The notes beneath the pieces are model-generated. The model made no database searches and was not told the DNA's origin. It saw only the letters and a program-made list of their open reading frames with translations. The translations under genes and the position numbers were made by a program. This document shows, one piece after another, positions 35,713 through 44,084 of a stretch of DNA of 64,000 nucleotides. Position 1 is the first letter of the stretch. Every line of letters begins with the position of its first letter. Origin of the DNA: Psychrobacter glaciei (GTDB taxonomy: Bacteria; Pseudomonadota; Gammaproteobacteria; Pseudomonadales; Moraxellaceae); contig NZ_BMZR01000001.1 in NCBI RefSeq assembly GCF_014652895.1, forward strand, positions 868,001-932,000, written 5' to 3'.

Positions 35713-35755
35713 TTTCATTAGATCTGATTCTTATCAGTGAACTTAGCGCACCCTA
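35694..35755. repeat. Small inverted repeat around the end of the lipoprotein remnant
   Basis: AGTGCGT-TCT-ACGCACT (35694-35710) is a perfect 7-bp hairpin, and the right flank GCGCACCCTAC (35746-35755) is an imperfect inverse of the left (AGAGTGCG). The unit of about 62 bp looks like another small palindromic repeat. Confidence 0.45.
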
Positions 35756-35841
35756 CGTGAACTCTAATATTCAAGCCAATACTGTTTGCTCAGAAATACT
35801 TAGAATAAAGCATCCAAGGTGGTATTAGGGGATCTTGACTA

Positions 35842-36177
35842 TTAGTTTCGACGATTCAGATTTCTTTTTACCACGCCCATGCTATAAGCCAAAAAAGCAA
35901 TAAATGTTAAAAAGACGATAAAAGGGGTAAGCAGCCATATCGTAATATTGATGAGTAAGGGTGATAAGAAGCCATCAAACATATCGAAATCGAGCCTTAA
36001 AGAGTCACTCAATACGTCAATTGCCCGCTTGGAAATCGGGAAGAGCAATGTGCTTAGCGCTAACATATGGTTATATTTACCAAAATCAGGATCTGTCATT
36101 AATACGGAAAAGTAAAAGACCGAGTAAAAGACAGTACTTAGTGTCCAGCATTTGAGTGTGTAACTGAAACGAATCAT
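35842..36177 (-). CDS. Small three-helix membrane protein of unknown function
   Basis: 111 residues. Hydrophobic segments at about 10-27, 38-52 and 72-100; no cysteine pattern and no family known to me. GGAGG with 6-nt spacing upstream of the ATG at 36177 (on the minus strand) is one of the best ribosome binding sites in the window, so I take the gene as real. It lies in the repeat-rich region between hrpA and the AraC gene. Confidence 0.65.
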   Translation of the reverse strand: MIRFSYTLKCWTLSTVFYSVFYFSVLMTDPDFGKYNHMLALSTLLFPISKRAIDVLSDSLRLDFDMFDGFLSPLLINITIWLLTPFIVFLTFIAFLAYSMGVVKRNLNRRN

Positions 36178-36466
36178 AGTACCTCCTCACGAAATATGCT
36201 TGTGATTAACCTAGGAATAACGGTGTTTTAATAGCCCTAAATGCATAAATTATATATATGTTATATTATGAATATATAGGGTAAGTCAACTGTTATTTTC
36301 TGGATTAAAACATTTCGTAAATAATTCGATTGGGACGTCTAAGTGTCTCCTTGATATGAATACGCAGAGTAATAAAATGAAGTCAAAAGCTACGCTGACC
36401 TAGAAGACCAAAGTCATCAAGGTCTGAGTGTTATTTCATAACGTGTGCGCCAGATTATTAGATGTA

Positions 36467-37324
36467 TTAATTAAGCTCACTGCTCGGACTGACTCCAAAC
36501 AAGCGCTTATATTCACGGCTAAATTGACTGGGACTTTCATAGCCTACCTGCATGGCGACTTGCGAAATTTGTGATTCACCACGTTGAATAAGCTGCCTTG
36601 CTGCCATCAAACGTAGGCTTTTTTGGTATTGCAGCGGACTTAATTGGGTGATCTCTTTAAAATGCTGATGAAACCCTGAAACACTCATGCCACATTTACT
36701 GGCCAACTCTTCGATGATGACGGGTTCACTCAAATGCGCTTTGAGCCAATCCGTTGCTTGGCTGATACGATGCGTATGACTGCCATTGACGATGAGCTGC
36801 CGCAATTTATTGCCTTGCTGTGCTGAGAGTAGTCGGTAGTAGATTTCTTGTTGAATTAATTTAGATAAAAATTGGAGATCGTTTGGATAATCGAGCAAGT
36901 TGATGAGTCGTTCAAAGGCGGCAAGTATCGTATTATCCAAATGCCATTTTATACCCAGATGCTTTTCTTCTGTATTTCGTGCGGGCGGTATCTGGGCCAA
37001 TATTTCTCTAATCATAGCAAGGTCTAACTTCATAGACAGCACAATAACAGGCTTGTCTACTGAGGCATGTTTGACATGCATGCTCAGAGGAATGTTTACA
37101 GGGCAAAACATCAAATTGCTATTATCAAAATTTTGGCAGTCATTCCCTAAATAAATCTCTCGCTCACCTTGTAATACAATACAAATACTAGGCTCTTGAA
37201 TATAGCTGACGGTTCTATTGGGTCTATCTGCACAGTAGAAAAATAAACCCGGAATAGCAGACTCGATGGTCTGATTCTTGGGCAGTATGTTAAGTAGTTG
37301 CGCAATCGTTGTTGGCTGAATCAT
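36467..37324 (-). CDS. AraC-family transcriptional regulator
   Basis: Two-domain regulator: an N-terminal AraC_N/cupin-type sensing domain (LFFYCADRPNRTVSYIQEPSICIVLQGEREIYL in part, about residues 24-60) and two helix-turn-helix units at the C-terminus (IIEELASKCGMSVSGFHQHFKE and ISQVAMQVGYESPSQFSREYKRLFGVSP). The frame is open to a TTG-start at 37453 (328 residues), but the ATG at 37324 gives 285 residues, near the family norm, and a more normal N-terminus; neither has a strong ribosome site. It is divergent from ohr with a 234-bp gap, so it may control ohr or itself; effector unknown. Confidence 0.82.
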   Translation of the reverse strand: MIQPTTIAQLLNILPKNQTIESAIPGLFFYCADRPNRTVSYIQEPSICIVLQGEREIYLGNDCQNFDNSNLMFCPVNIPLSMHVKHASVDKPVIVLSMKLDLAMIREILAQIPPARNTEEKHLGIKWHLDNTILAAFERLINLLDYPNDLQFLSKLIQQEIYYRLLSAQQGNKLRQLIVNGSHTHRISQATDWLKAHLSEPVIIEELASKCGMSVSGFHQHFKEITQLSPLQYQKSLRLMAARQLIQRGESQISQVAMQVGYESPSQFSREYKRLFGVSPSSELN

Positions 37325-37558
37325 AGTTATCTTAGATAAAGGGGTGTTGATTGAAAGTTTATAAGCTTGGTGTTTCTCGGATCGATATTTTTTATAGTAT
37401 GTCTTTGATGTAATGAATGGCTTAATCATATAATTATTTATAGGATTAGGCAAGAATTCTGGAGGGTTGTTCTAACGCTTTAAGCTGAGAGTGCCTATAA
37501 TAACTCCATTGAAACAAAACAAGCATGACTTCTAATAACATCAAACAAGGAATATATT

Positions 37559-37972
37559 ATGAAAATTTTCTATAAAACTCGCGCAACAGCAACCGGTGGT
37601 CGTTCTGGACATACAGGCTTGGATGATGGCTCATTAGGCTTTGATTTGGTCTCTTTTCAAGAGCAAGACAAAGAGGGTGTTAATCCAGAGCAACTTTTTG
37701 CGATGGGCTACGCGGCCTGTTTCGATAGTGCCTTGAACCTGACGGCGCAACAAATGAAACTGCCGATCACCGCTTCGAAAACCTCTACCCAAGTTGGTAT
37801 TGGTATGAAGCAAGATGGCAGCTATAACTTAGATATAGATCTATACGTTGAAGTGTCTGGCATTGACGAAGCACAAGCGCAAACATTGATTGAAGCGGCC
37901 CATCAAGTTTGCCCGTACTCCAATGCCACGCGTGGTAATGTTGATGCACGCTTACACGTGACCGTTGTCTAA
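37559..37972 (+). CDS. ohr: Organic hydroperoxide resistance protein
   Basis: 137 residues, OsmC/Ohr family. Reduces organic peroxides (fatty-acid hydroperoxides) with lipoylated proteins as electron source. Both catalytic cysteines are present: Cys54 in AACFDSALN and Cys118 in VCPYSNATRGN, the latter with the conserved family ending. AAGGAA lies about 9 nt before the ATG. It usually sits beside the MarR-type regulator OhrR; here the divergent neighbour is AraC-type. A terminator follows. Confidence 0.94.
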   Translation: MKIFYKTRATATGGRSGHTGLDDGSLGFDLVSFQEQDKEGVNPEQLFAMGYAACFDSALNLTAQQMKLPITASKTSTQVGIGMKQDGSYNLDIDLYVEVSGIDEAQAQTLIEAAHQVCPYSNATRGNVDARLHVTVV

Positions 37973-38057
37973 TATAAGTTCTGTGCAGTAAAGCGATTAT
38001 GGTTTTATGCTAGTAAACCAACAATCTCTTATAAGCAGCCTGCATAAACTGCTAAAA

Positions 38058-38091
38058 AACGCCAGTAGCCTAGGTTACTGGCGTCTTTTTG
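38058..38091 (+). terminator. Terminator after ohr
   Basis: ACGCCAGTAGCC and GGTTACTGGCGT pair with one mismatch around a TA(GG) centre; six bases later comes a run of five T. Confidence 0.85.
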
Positions 38092-38251
38092 TCATCGATA
38101 AATATGGTTTTCAGATGAAGTTGCAATAGCAAGAAGTGATGCCATTCACAAAAATTAGAGTAGCAAGGAAAACGAATATAAGTACTACGCATTGTAGATT
38201 AAGCGAGTTTGACACAGCTAATCGTACTTTTTGGGTTTGGTATGATCCGTA

Positions 38252-38275
38252 TTTTTAAAATGAGGACATGCCTTA
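38252..38275. repeat. MITE-1 copy E, right-end remnant
   Basis: TTTTTAAAATGAGGACATGCC is the right end of the MITE-1 family, with no left counterpart nearby. It ends in TTA, which on the minus strand is the stop codon of the adjacent DMT exporter gene. Confidence 0.6.
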
Positions 38276-39220
38276 CTGATGCGTATTATCTGGAATTACT
38301 ATCATTTTTACGCCACCCCAAGTGACCAATACGATGCCAAGGGCAATTAAGGAAGCCCCTAAGAACAGACCCTCTGGTGGACTTTCTCCCTGCAAAAAGA
38401 TGGCCACCGGCACGCCAACGATCGCACCTACTGAGCCTAATAAACTTAATAGCACGGGACCGCCTGTTTTTTGCAATAAAAACAGCAATAAAAATTGTCC
38501 AGCAAAGATAAAGGCTTGTAGCACAATCAACCCAATAGGCAGTAATGCGCCCGTTGGCACCGCAAGTGAGAAGTTCGGCAAGGTGCCAACCACACCTAGA
38601 AAAATAGCCGCTGCGATTAACATGCCGGGTGCCAGCGAACTAGGCGACGCCGCATTTGGCCAACGCAAGGTACGATAGATATTCCCAATCGCTAGCAAAA
38701 CAGGGCCACACAGCGCGAGTAAAATCCAGAAAATACTGGCATCGGGAGCCGAAAACTTGCGTATGGCTAAGACACCCACACCGCTCAGCGCTGCCACCAC
38801 GCCCATAGCGCGAACGACATTGAATGTCTCCATACGCATAAATAGCGCGCCAAGATAGGTGAGCAATGGTGGCAAAGCGATAATTAAAGCGACAAAACCT
38901 GCACCAACTTGTGGAATTGCAGAAAATAAAATCAGGTTGGAGCCTGCAACACTGACAAGGGCAGCGACCGAATAGTATTCTAAGCTACGGACAGTTAGCG
39001 GCGGCAAATCATTTCGTAAAATCGCCACGGCTGATAGTAGGAACGCTGCACCAGTAATCGACCAAAAAAGAAAGGCGAGTGGCGATAAGCCAATTTGCCC
39101 TGCCGCTTTCGCTAGATTGGTGGAAATACCTATCAAGGCGCCACCAGCCAACAGGCAAGTTAACGGGACAAGCCAAGTGTGTCTTTTATAAAATGAGTTG
39201 TTATTGGTTGATTCACTCAT
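38273..39220 (-). CDS. DMT-family (EamA) membrane transporter
   Basis: 315 residues with about ten membrane helices in two EamA repeats; the second ends with a typical LSLLGSVGAIVGVPVAIFLQGESP and GASLIALGIVLVTWG. DMT proteins export metabolites such as amino acids or nucleosides, or act as permeases of unknown direction; the substrate cannot be told. The stop codon lies in a MITE-1 end, so the last few residues may come from the repeat. A paralogue in the same orientation follows 271 bp upstream in coordinates (39492-40403), the two differing clearly in sequence, so this is not a recent duplication. Confidence 0.85.
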   Translation of the reverse strand: MSESTNNNSFYKRHTWLVPLTCLLAGGALIGISTNLAKAAGQIGLSPLAFLFWSITGAAFLLSAVAILRNDLPPLTVRSLEYYSVAALVSVAGSNLILFSAIPQVGAGFVALIIALPPLLTYLGALFMRMETFNVVRAMGVVAALSGVGVLAIRKFSAPDASIFWILLALCGPVLLAIGNIYRTLRWPNAASPSSLAPGMLIAAAIFLGVVGTLPNFSLAVPTGALLPIGLIVLQAFIFAGQFLLLFLLQKTGGPVLLSLLGSVGAIVGVPVAIFLQGESPPEGLFLGASLIALGIVLVTWGGVKMIVIPDNTHQ

Positions 39221-39255
39221 GAACTACCCTAGTAATAAGTAATGAAGCCGATTAT

Positions 39256-39306
39256 TAGGGCGTGTTCTCATTTAGCCGCTTTTGTTTAGGTTGAGGACAC
39301 GCCCTA
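39256..39306. repeat. MITE-1 copy D, 51-bp internally deleted
   Basis: TAGGGCGTGTTCTCATTT opens and GAGGACACGCCCTA closes the unit, with only about 20 bp between. It has both termini but lacks nearly the whole interior, so it is a shrunken derivative or the result of internal deletion. It lies just upstream of the 38273-39220 gene (minus strand), in its likely promoter region. Confidence 0.75.
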
Positions 39307-39394
39307 GATAGAATATCATTATTAAAGACACGGTAGCCAAAACCAGTTGAGTATTTATGAGTATATTGGCTGTTACATAGTCATAACCACACAT

Positions 39395-39432
39395 AAAAAA
39401 TGCCAGTAACTTATGCTACTGGCATTCTTATT
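39395..39432 (-). terminator. Terminator of the second DMT transporter gene
   Basis: AATGCCAGTA and TACTGGCATT pair around an 8-nt centre with one inner mismatch; on the minus strand six T follow, matching the gene that ends at 39492. Confidence 0.8.
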
Positions 39433-39491
39433 TTTGATGGGTATGACATAGAGTAAGTCATCTTATATCGGAATTACCATGCCTCATAATA

Positions 39492-40403
39492 TTAACTCAC
39501 GGTCTGTAGTGTTTTTTTATTTAAGATAAACACCAGTACCGCGCCCAAGATGACCGCACTTGCTAGGATAAACGGTAGGGTCAGTTGCTCCGATAAAAAT
39601 ACCACACCAAGTATGGCAGCCAATACTGGCACGCAGAGTTGTACTACCGCCGCCTGAGTGCTTTTTAATAAAGGCATTGCCATATACCAAACGCTGTAGC
39701 CCATGCCAGAAGCAATTGCGCCCGACGCGCAAGCCAATAAGATGCCCTCGATACTGATAGTGGCTAATGGCATGTTTTTTAAATAAACCATACCAATGAT
39801 GAGTAGTAGCGGAATAGCGACGAGGCTTCTGATAAAGTTAAAGCCCGTGGCTCGTAGCGGTGATACGCAGGTTTTGCCGCGTATACTGTAGATGCCCCAT
39901 GCCACGCCACTGATGGCCATCAATGTCGCTGCCAATACGGATGGAACAGCTGCTGATGGCAGCATAAGATAGACAAAACCTGCTACTGCTACGATAAAAG
40001 CCAGCCATTGCAAGGCACTTAACTGCTCTTTTTTGTAAATACCCCAGCCAATCATGGTGAGTTGAACCGCTGAAAATAAAATCAATGCGCCAGTTCCGGT
40101 ATCAAGCTCAACATAAGCAATCGAAAAGCAAAGCGCATACACCACCAAACTTAGACTGCTGAGCCAGCTGCCTTTGTCTTTCAAAATAGCTTTATTTTGT
40201 GGATTGTTGAAGGTTAAATCTTTACGTCGTAGGTTATAGCTATAAACACCCATAATAATGCTCAGACAGATAGCACCACTAAGCAGACGGATGATGGTGA
40301 AACTCCACGCATCTATGTATCCCTCTGCCAAGGCCATTCTACAAAAAAGAGAGTTTGCGGCAAATGCTACTAAGGCAATAATCGTGTATAACGTGGCTTT
40401 CAA
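39492..40403 (-). CDS. DMT-family (EamA) membrane transporter, second copy
   Basis: 303 residues, ten predicted helices in two EamA repeats: opening LVAFAANSLFCRMAL, a typical start of such exporters, and a second repeat around GVAWGIYSIRGK and SVWYMAMPLLKSTQAAVVQLCVPVLAAILGVVF. The AAxSLFCRMAL start and the FNFIRSLVAIPLL region are close to the YdcZ/RhaT-like branch of DMT proteins found in many gammaproteobacteria. Substrate unknown. It has its own terminator and, upstream, MITE-1 copy C lies in the control region. Confidence 0.85.
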   Translation of the reverse strand: MKATLYTIIALVAFAANSLFCRMALAEGYIDAWSFTIIRLLSGAICLSIIMGVYSYNLRRKDLTFNNPQNKAILKDKGSWLSSLSLVVYALCFSIAYVELDTGTGALILFSAVQLTMIGWGIYKKEQLSALQWLAFIVAVAGFVYLMLPSAAVPSVLAATLMAISGVAWGIYSIRGKTCVSPLRATGFNFIRSLVAIPLLLIIGMVYLKNMPLATISIEGILLACASGAIASGMGYSVWYMAMPLLKSTQAAVVQLCVPVLAAILGVVFLSEQLTLPFILASAVILGAVLVFILNKKTLQTVS

Positions 40404-40441
40404 AAATAATTCCTACAATCATTAAATTGGTTTTAATTAAC

Positions 40442-40614
40442 TAGGGCGTGTCCTCAATTTAATTGATCATATCTAAACGGGCTAAAAATGGCTAAATTTT
40501 GTCAAAAATCGTTAAATAGCTGGTTAATATCCCGATATTATCTGCGCTATTTTCCTCGTTTGACTGCAATTTATCTCATTTTTATCACCATTTTTGAAAT
40601 GAGGACATGCCCTA
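40442..40614. repeat. MITE-1 copy C, full length, 173 bp
   Basis: Begins TAGGGCGTGTCCTCA and ends GAGGACATGCCCTA (one mismatch in the right end). The interior aligns with copy A over its length. The final CTAG is shared with the start of the MITE-2 remnant that follows. Confidence 0.82.
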
Positions 40615-40634
40615 GAGTCTGTTGAACATTTATA
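40613..40634. repeat. MITE-2 left-end remnant
   Basis: TAGAGTCTGTTGAACATTTA agrees with the terminal repeat of the complete 48213-48480 element except for two positions. It adjoins MITE-1 copy C on the left and repeat-3 on the right. Confidence 0.6.
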
Positions 40635-40745
40635 TGGTGTCAGGCGCGCTCAGTTTACCATCTATGGCACTTTTACTCGCCTTCCTTGTATCCAAAATAT
40701 CTTGGATTGATTGAGAGCATCTTGAATTGATTTAAAATATCTTGG
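40633..40745. repeat. Repeat-3 copy 1, about 113 bp, left arm missing
   Basis: Shares the core GTGTCAGGC-CGCTCAGT...CTCGC-TTCCTTGTATC with copy 2 (50101-50208) and ends in ATCTTGGATCGACTATA, the inverse of the TATAGTC start of copy 2. Between lie three near-repeats of ATCTTGGATTGATT-like units (40697-40745). Confidence 0.6.
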
Positions 40746-40888
40746 ATCGACTATAGCAAAAATTTATTGTTGAGCCTTATATTGGAATGGAAGTAGTATA
40801 GTGCAATACCAAAAACCCTAACTTATAAATTAAAATGATACATACCTTATAAATAGGCTCGATTTGAAAATGACAAGGAAAGAAAGAT

Positions 40889-41572
40889 ATGGATTGGGCA
40901 AGTATTTTTATTTATGACACCACGTGGGCATTTGCCGCTGAAATTGTGATACGCGTCATCGTGATGTTTGCTCTGATCATTTTGTTTTTACGCTTTACTG
41001 GCAAGCGCGGCGTGCGCCAACTGTCTATTTTTGAGCTAACCATTATTTTATCACTTGGCTCTATCGCAGGTGACCCAATGTTCAATGAGGATTTGCCGCT
41101 TATTCAAGCAGTCCTAATCATGAGTATTGTGATTTTGCTATATCGTTTATGTACTTGGGCTATGATGAAATATCAGCCTTTCGAAGATCTGCTAGAAGGG
41201 AAGTCGCTCTACATTGTAGAAGACGGCATGCTGGTACTCGATAAAATTAAAAAGGGCAAAATGTCCCATGATGAATTTTTTGCTGAAATGCGCCAACAAG
41301 GGGTTGAGCATCTGGGTCAAGTGCGTACTGGCTTGCTAGAGACAGATGGTAATTTTAGTATCTTGTTATATGCACCTGATCACACCATCTATGGTATGCC
41401 ACTTTTCCCTAAGCAGTATCAACCCGTCGAAGAGATAGAGTCAGGAACGCATTATGCATGTATGCATTGCGGCTACGTCAATCACTTATCTGACCCCAAT
41501 CAGCTTTGCGAGCGCTGTGAGAATGACTGTAGAGACTGGGCAAAAGCCTTAAATAGCAAGATTGTTAGATGA
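40889..41572 (+). CDS. DUF421 (YetF-like) membrane protein with C-terminal zinc ribbon
   Basis: 227 residues. Three N-terminal helices (about 12-35, 50-66, 74-90) with the DUF421 signature FLRFTGKRGVRQLSIFELTIILSLGSIAGDP, a cytoplasmic domain, and, at the end, CMHCGYVNHL...LCERCENDC: Cys191, Cys194, Cys207, Cys210, a rubredoxin- or zinc-ribbon-like C-x2-C-x12-C-x2-C knuckle. Most YetF proteins I know end before such a ribbon, so this addition is unusual. The role of DUF421 is unclear (stress and spore-related in Bacillus). AAGGAAAG precedes the ATG by about 8 nt. Confidence 0.85.
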   Translation: MDWASIFIYDTTWAFAAEIVIRVIVMFALIILFLRFTGKRGVRQLSIFELTIILSLGSIAGDPMFNEDLPLIQAVLIMSIVILLYRLCTWAMMKYQPFEDLLEGKSLYIVEDGMLVLDKIKKGKMSHDEFFAEMRQQGVEHLGQVRTGLLETDGNFSILLYAPDHTIYGMPLFPKQYQPVEEIESGTHYACMHCGYVNHLSDPNQLCERCENDCRDWAKALNSKIVR

Positions 41573-41718
41573 CAGTGAATTAGATTGATAATGAATTAGA
41601 TGACAACTATATTGAATTATCTATGAGTAGATTGAGCAGTCTTATGTTGGTAGATTTAGCAAGTTATACCAACGTAAGGCTGCCCTAGACTGAACATTTT
41701 TGGCATGCTCTAACTAAG

Positions 41719-43356
41719 TTAGGCGATTTTATACCAGTCAATTTTACGGGTCATGACCATCACGCAAGCGAGTAGTACAAAACAGAAAACAGCACCAAGC
41801 AATAAATTCATATCTTCAGTGGTTAAGATGCCGAAAAATGAGGCATACAATCCTGCCAGTGTGGCAGTAAAAATCGCGGCTCGTTTGATGCCGCCCAGTA
41901 CATAATAAGTATACCAACCAATGAGTCCAACACAGGCGCTGGCAGCAATGGTATAAGCTTTCCAAAAAACGATTTGCTCAGCAAGTGGTAATAATAAAAC
42001 ATAAAAAACAAACAGCGCACAACCGACCAACAGGTACTGAATAGGGTGGATGCGGCTGGATTTAATCACTTCAAATAAGAAAAAAGTGCCGAATGAGACC
42101 AAGATTAATAATAAGGCGTATTTCATCGCTCGTTCGGTCTGTAAATATACGTCATTGGGCTCAGCAAAACTCACACCAAAGCTGTTCAGGCGCACATTTT
42201 GGTAGCTGTCAGTCACGGTAGTGCCTTCTTCTGTGACAATACCTTCTATTGCTGTAATCGCATCATCAGGAGTCATTGACTGGCTGCTGGTATCGAGAGT
42301 GGCTTTACTGATGACGACACATCGGTTGTTAGCGGTGCTAAGACACTGCGATAAATATTGATTGTTGGCGATCGTTAGATACTGATTTTGCCAACTGGCT
42401 TCAAAACCGTTAGCAGTAAATTTCTTGGCGTTAGGGAGTGCCTTGCCAATGAAATTAGGCGCATGCCAATTACTGCGCATCGTTAAGTTAAAGTTTTGTC
42501 CAGTCGGAACCGTATTTAAATTGCTGATACCCGCTAATGGCAAGTCAATCATGATGTCAGTCGCTTGATTGTCTTTAATATCGGGCGACTGACTGCCTAT
42601 GTCTGTACTGGCTAATGCCTCGCTGTTGGTGCTTGTGGCAATGAGTCTGCTTTTACTCTGCTGGCTAGCCATGTTTTTCGTGGCACGCTGCAATATGTTT
42701 TGCGGAATAGCGACTTCTACATAGGTCAGGTTTTTCAGTAAGGGTGTCTGCGGGTAAGTCGCTTTTATCGGTTTTTGCTCAATGGTCACCGTTGGTAGAG
42801 TCGCGACGCCGCGCAGATCTGATACTGGAATAATCAATTTTGCTTCATTCCAGTGAATGATGGTTTCTTTGGGTTTCGTTTTATTATTACTGGTAGGTGT
42901 ATTGACGGAGCTTTGCTCTGCACTAGCCGGGCTCGTCGCTTCATATAAGCGGCTGATGGCTTTATCAAAAATGTAACGTTGGTCAAATGTCAACGCCCCA
43001 TCATAACTGGTCGCATGATAGATGCCGCGCTTATAGGTATCAGTGCTTACCTCAAGATCTTGTGTTGCTTGGGTTTGGTTTGCAAAAATGGTTTCAATTT
43101 TTGAGTAGGACGGTGCACATTTACTGGTTGTACCAGGCGCTGTAATCTGACACTCAGGCGTGACAGTAGTTGGAATGGCAATAAATGGTGTAATGACTTC
43201 TTGCGGATTGATATGCTGCTGGGCGATTTCTTTGATCACTGACGCGGCATAATTTTGTCGCTCGTAAATCACCGAGCCAATCATATTGAGACCGATGGCG
43301 AAAATAATGCACAGCCCAGCGATGATAGATAATTTGGTAAATAATGTTTTTTGCAT
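41719..43356 (-). CDS. creD: Inner membrane protein CreD
   Basis: 545 residues. An N-terminal helix (about 9-30), the conserved NMIGSVIYERQNYAASVIKEIA start of the family, a long periplasmic domain of beta character, and four or five C-terminal helices (from about 390, IKSSRIHPIQYLLVGCALFVFYVLLLPLAE). CreD is a target of the CreBC two-component system in E. coli and affects envelope integrity; no creB or creC gene is in the window. Residues about 150-165 and 225-255 are Ser/Thr/Lys-rich inserts, so it is longer than E. coli CreD (450). Confidence 0.9.
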   Translation of the reverse strand: MQKTLFTKLSIIAGLCIIFAIGLNMIGSVIYERQNYAASVIKEIAQQHINPQEVITPFIAIPTTVTPECQITAPGTTSKCAPSYSKIETIFANQTQATQDLEVSTDTYKRGIYHATSYDGALTFDQRYIFDKAISRLYEATSPASAEQSSVNTPTSNNKTKPKETIIHWNEAKLIIPVSDLRGVATLPTVTIEQKPIKATYPQTPLLKNLTYVEVAIPQNILQRATKNMASQQSKSRLIATSTNSEALASTDIGSQSPDIKDNQATDIMIDLPLAGISNLNTVPTGQNFNLTMRSNWHAPNFIGKALPNAKKFTANGFEASWQNQYLTIANNQYLSQCLSTANNRCVVISKATLDTSSQSMTPDDAITAIEGIVTEEGTTVTDSYQNVRLNSFGVSFAEPNDVYLQTERAMKYALLLILVSFGTFFLFEVIKSSRIHPIQYLLVGCALFVFYVLLLPLAEQIVFWKAYTIAASACVGLIGWYTYYVLGGIKRAAIFTATLAGLYASFFGILTTEDMNLLLGAVFCFVLLACVMVMTRKIDWYKIA

Positions 43357-43485
43357 GAAAGCTCCTCATATGACTCTTTATTCCAAAACTGTCCATATAA
43401 CAGTCAATAGGTTCAAAGAAAATCATAAAGGAGTGATAAAGAAAAAATATGTAAGAACAATGGAGAGTGTGTGGAATAATAAAAA

Positions 43486-44010
43486 TCAGTGCTTTTTGGT
43501 GTCGCCAACCACTTTGTCCATAATCGCAAATAGCAGGCCGGATAGAACGAATGTCATGTGAATAATGACCTTCCACATGAGTTTGTCTGCTTCACCCTCA
43601 CTCAATTCATTAGGGATATCCATAAAGGATTTTAAAAGATCAATAGCAGAAATAGCGACGATGGCACCGATGACTTTTAATTTAAGCCCAGAAAAATCTA
43701 CTTTCCCCATCCAACTGGGTCGATCAACATGATCGCCTGTGTCAATTTTTGAGACAAATATTTCATAGCCACTGAATATGATGATTAATAACAAACTGGC
43801 TACTAATGAGAGGTCGACTAGCACTAATATATTAACAATGACATCTGATACCGAAGCGCTAAATACAGTGTTGAACATCATAAATGTTTTTTGAACGAAC
43901 TTAACAAATAATAAAATAATACCTAGTACTAGCCCTAGATAAAAAGGCGCTAGTATCCAGCGGCTATTGAATATGGTTTTTTCTAAGTAAAATTCAAACT
44001 TTTTTAGCAT
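43486..44010 (-). CDS. UPF0114 (YqhA-like) membrane protein
   Basis: 174 residues with four helices. Family motifs: SRWILAPFYLGLVLGIILL near the N-terminus, SLLLIIIFSGYEIFVSKID in the middle, and WMGKVDFSGLKLKVIGAIVAISAIDLLKSFM next to it. Function unknown; YqhA is a conserved membrane protein of many gammaproteobacteria. It lies between creD and the nadR-like gene, all minus strand but with own spacing (129 and 74 bp). Confidence 0.9.
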   Translation of the reverse strand: MLKKFEFYLEKTIFNSRWILAPFYLGLVLGIILLFVKFVQKTFMMFNTVFSASVSDVIVNILVLVDLSLVASLLLIIIFSGYEIFVSKIDTGDHVDRPSWMGKVDFSGLKLKVIGAIVAISAIDLLKSFMDIPNELSEGEADKLMWKVIIHMTFVLSGLLFAIMDKVVGDTKKH

Positions 44011-44084
44011 GGATATCTCTTAGGTTTTTAAAGATAAAAGTAATGATGAGTTTATTGATACACTCTAATAAAGTTGCTGTGAGG

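Larger units (their letters stand above)
35270..35841. other. Intergenic region after hrpA (572 bp) with terminator, MITE copy and a gene remnant
   Basis: From left: the hrpA terminator (35321-35378), MITE-1 copy B (35381-35543), a 36-codon lipoprotein-like remnant (35602-35712), and a small inverted repeat (35694-35755). I see no other gene. Confidence 0.7.
40404..40888. other. Intergenic region made of three repeat families (485 bp)
   Basis: Between the second DMT gene and the DUF421 gene: MITE-1 copy C (40442-40614), a left-end remnant of MITE-2 (40613-40634) joined to it, and repeat-3 copy 1 (40633-40745). The remaining 140 bp next to DUF421 are AT-rich and hold no gene I can support. 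Confidence 0.7.
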
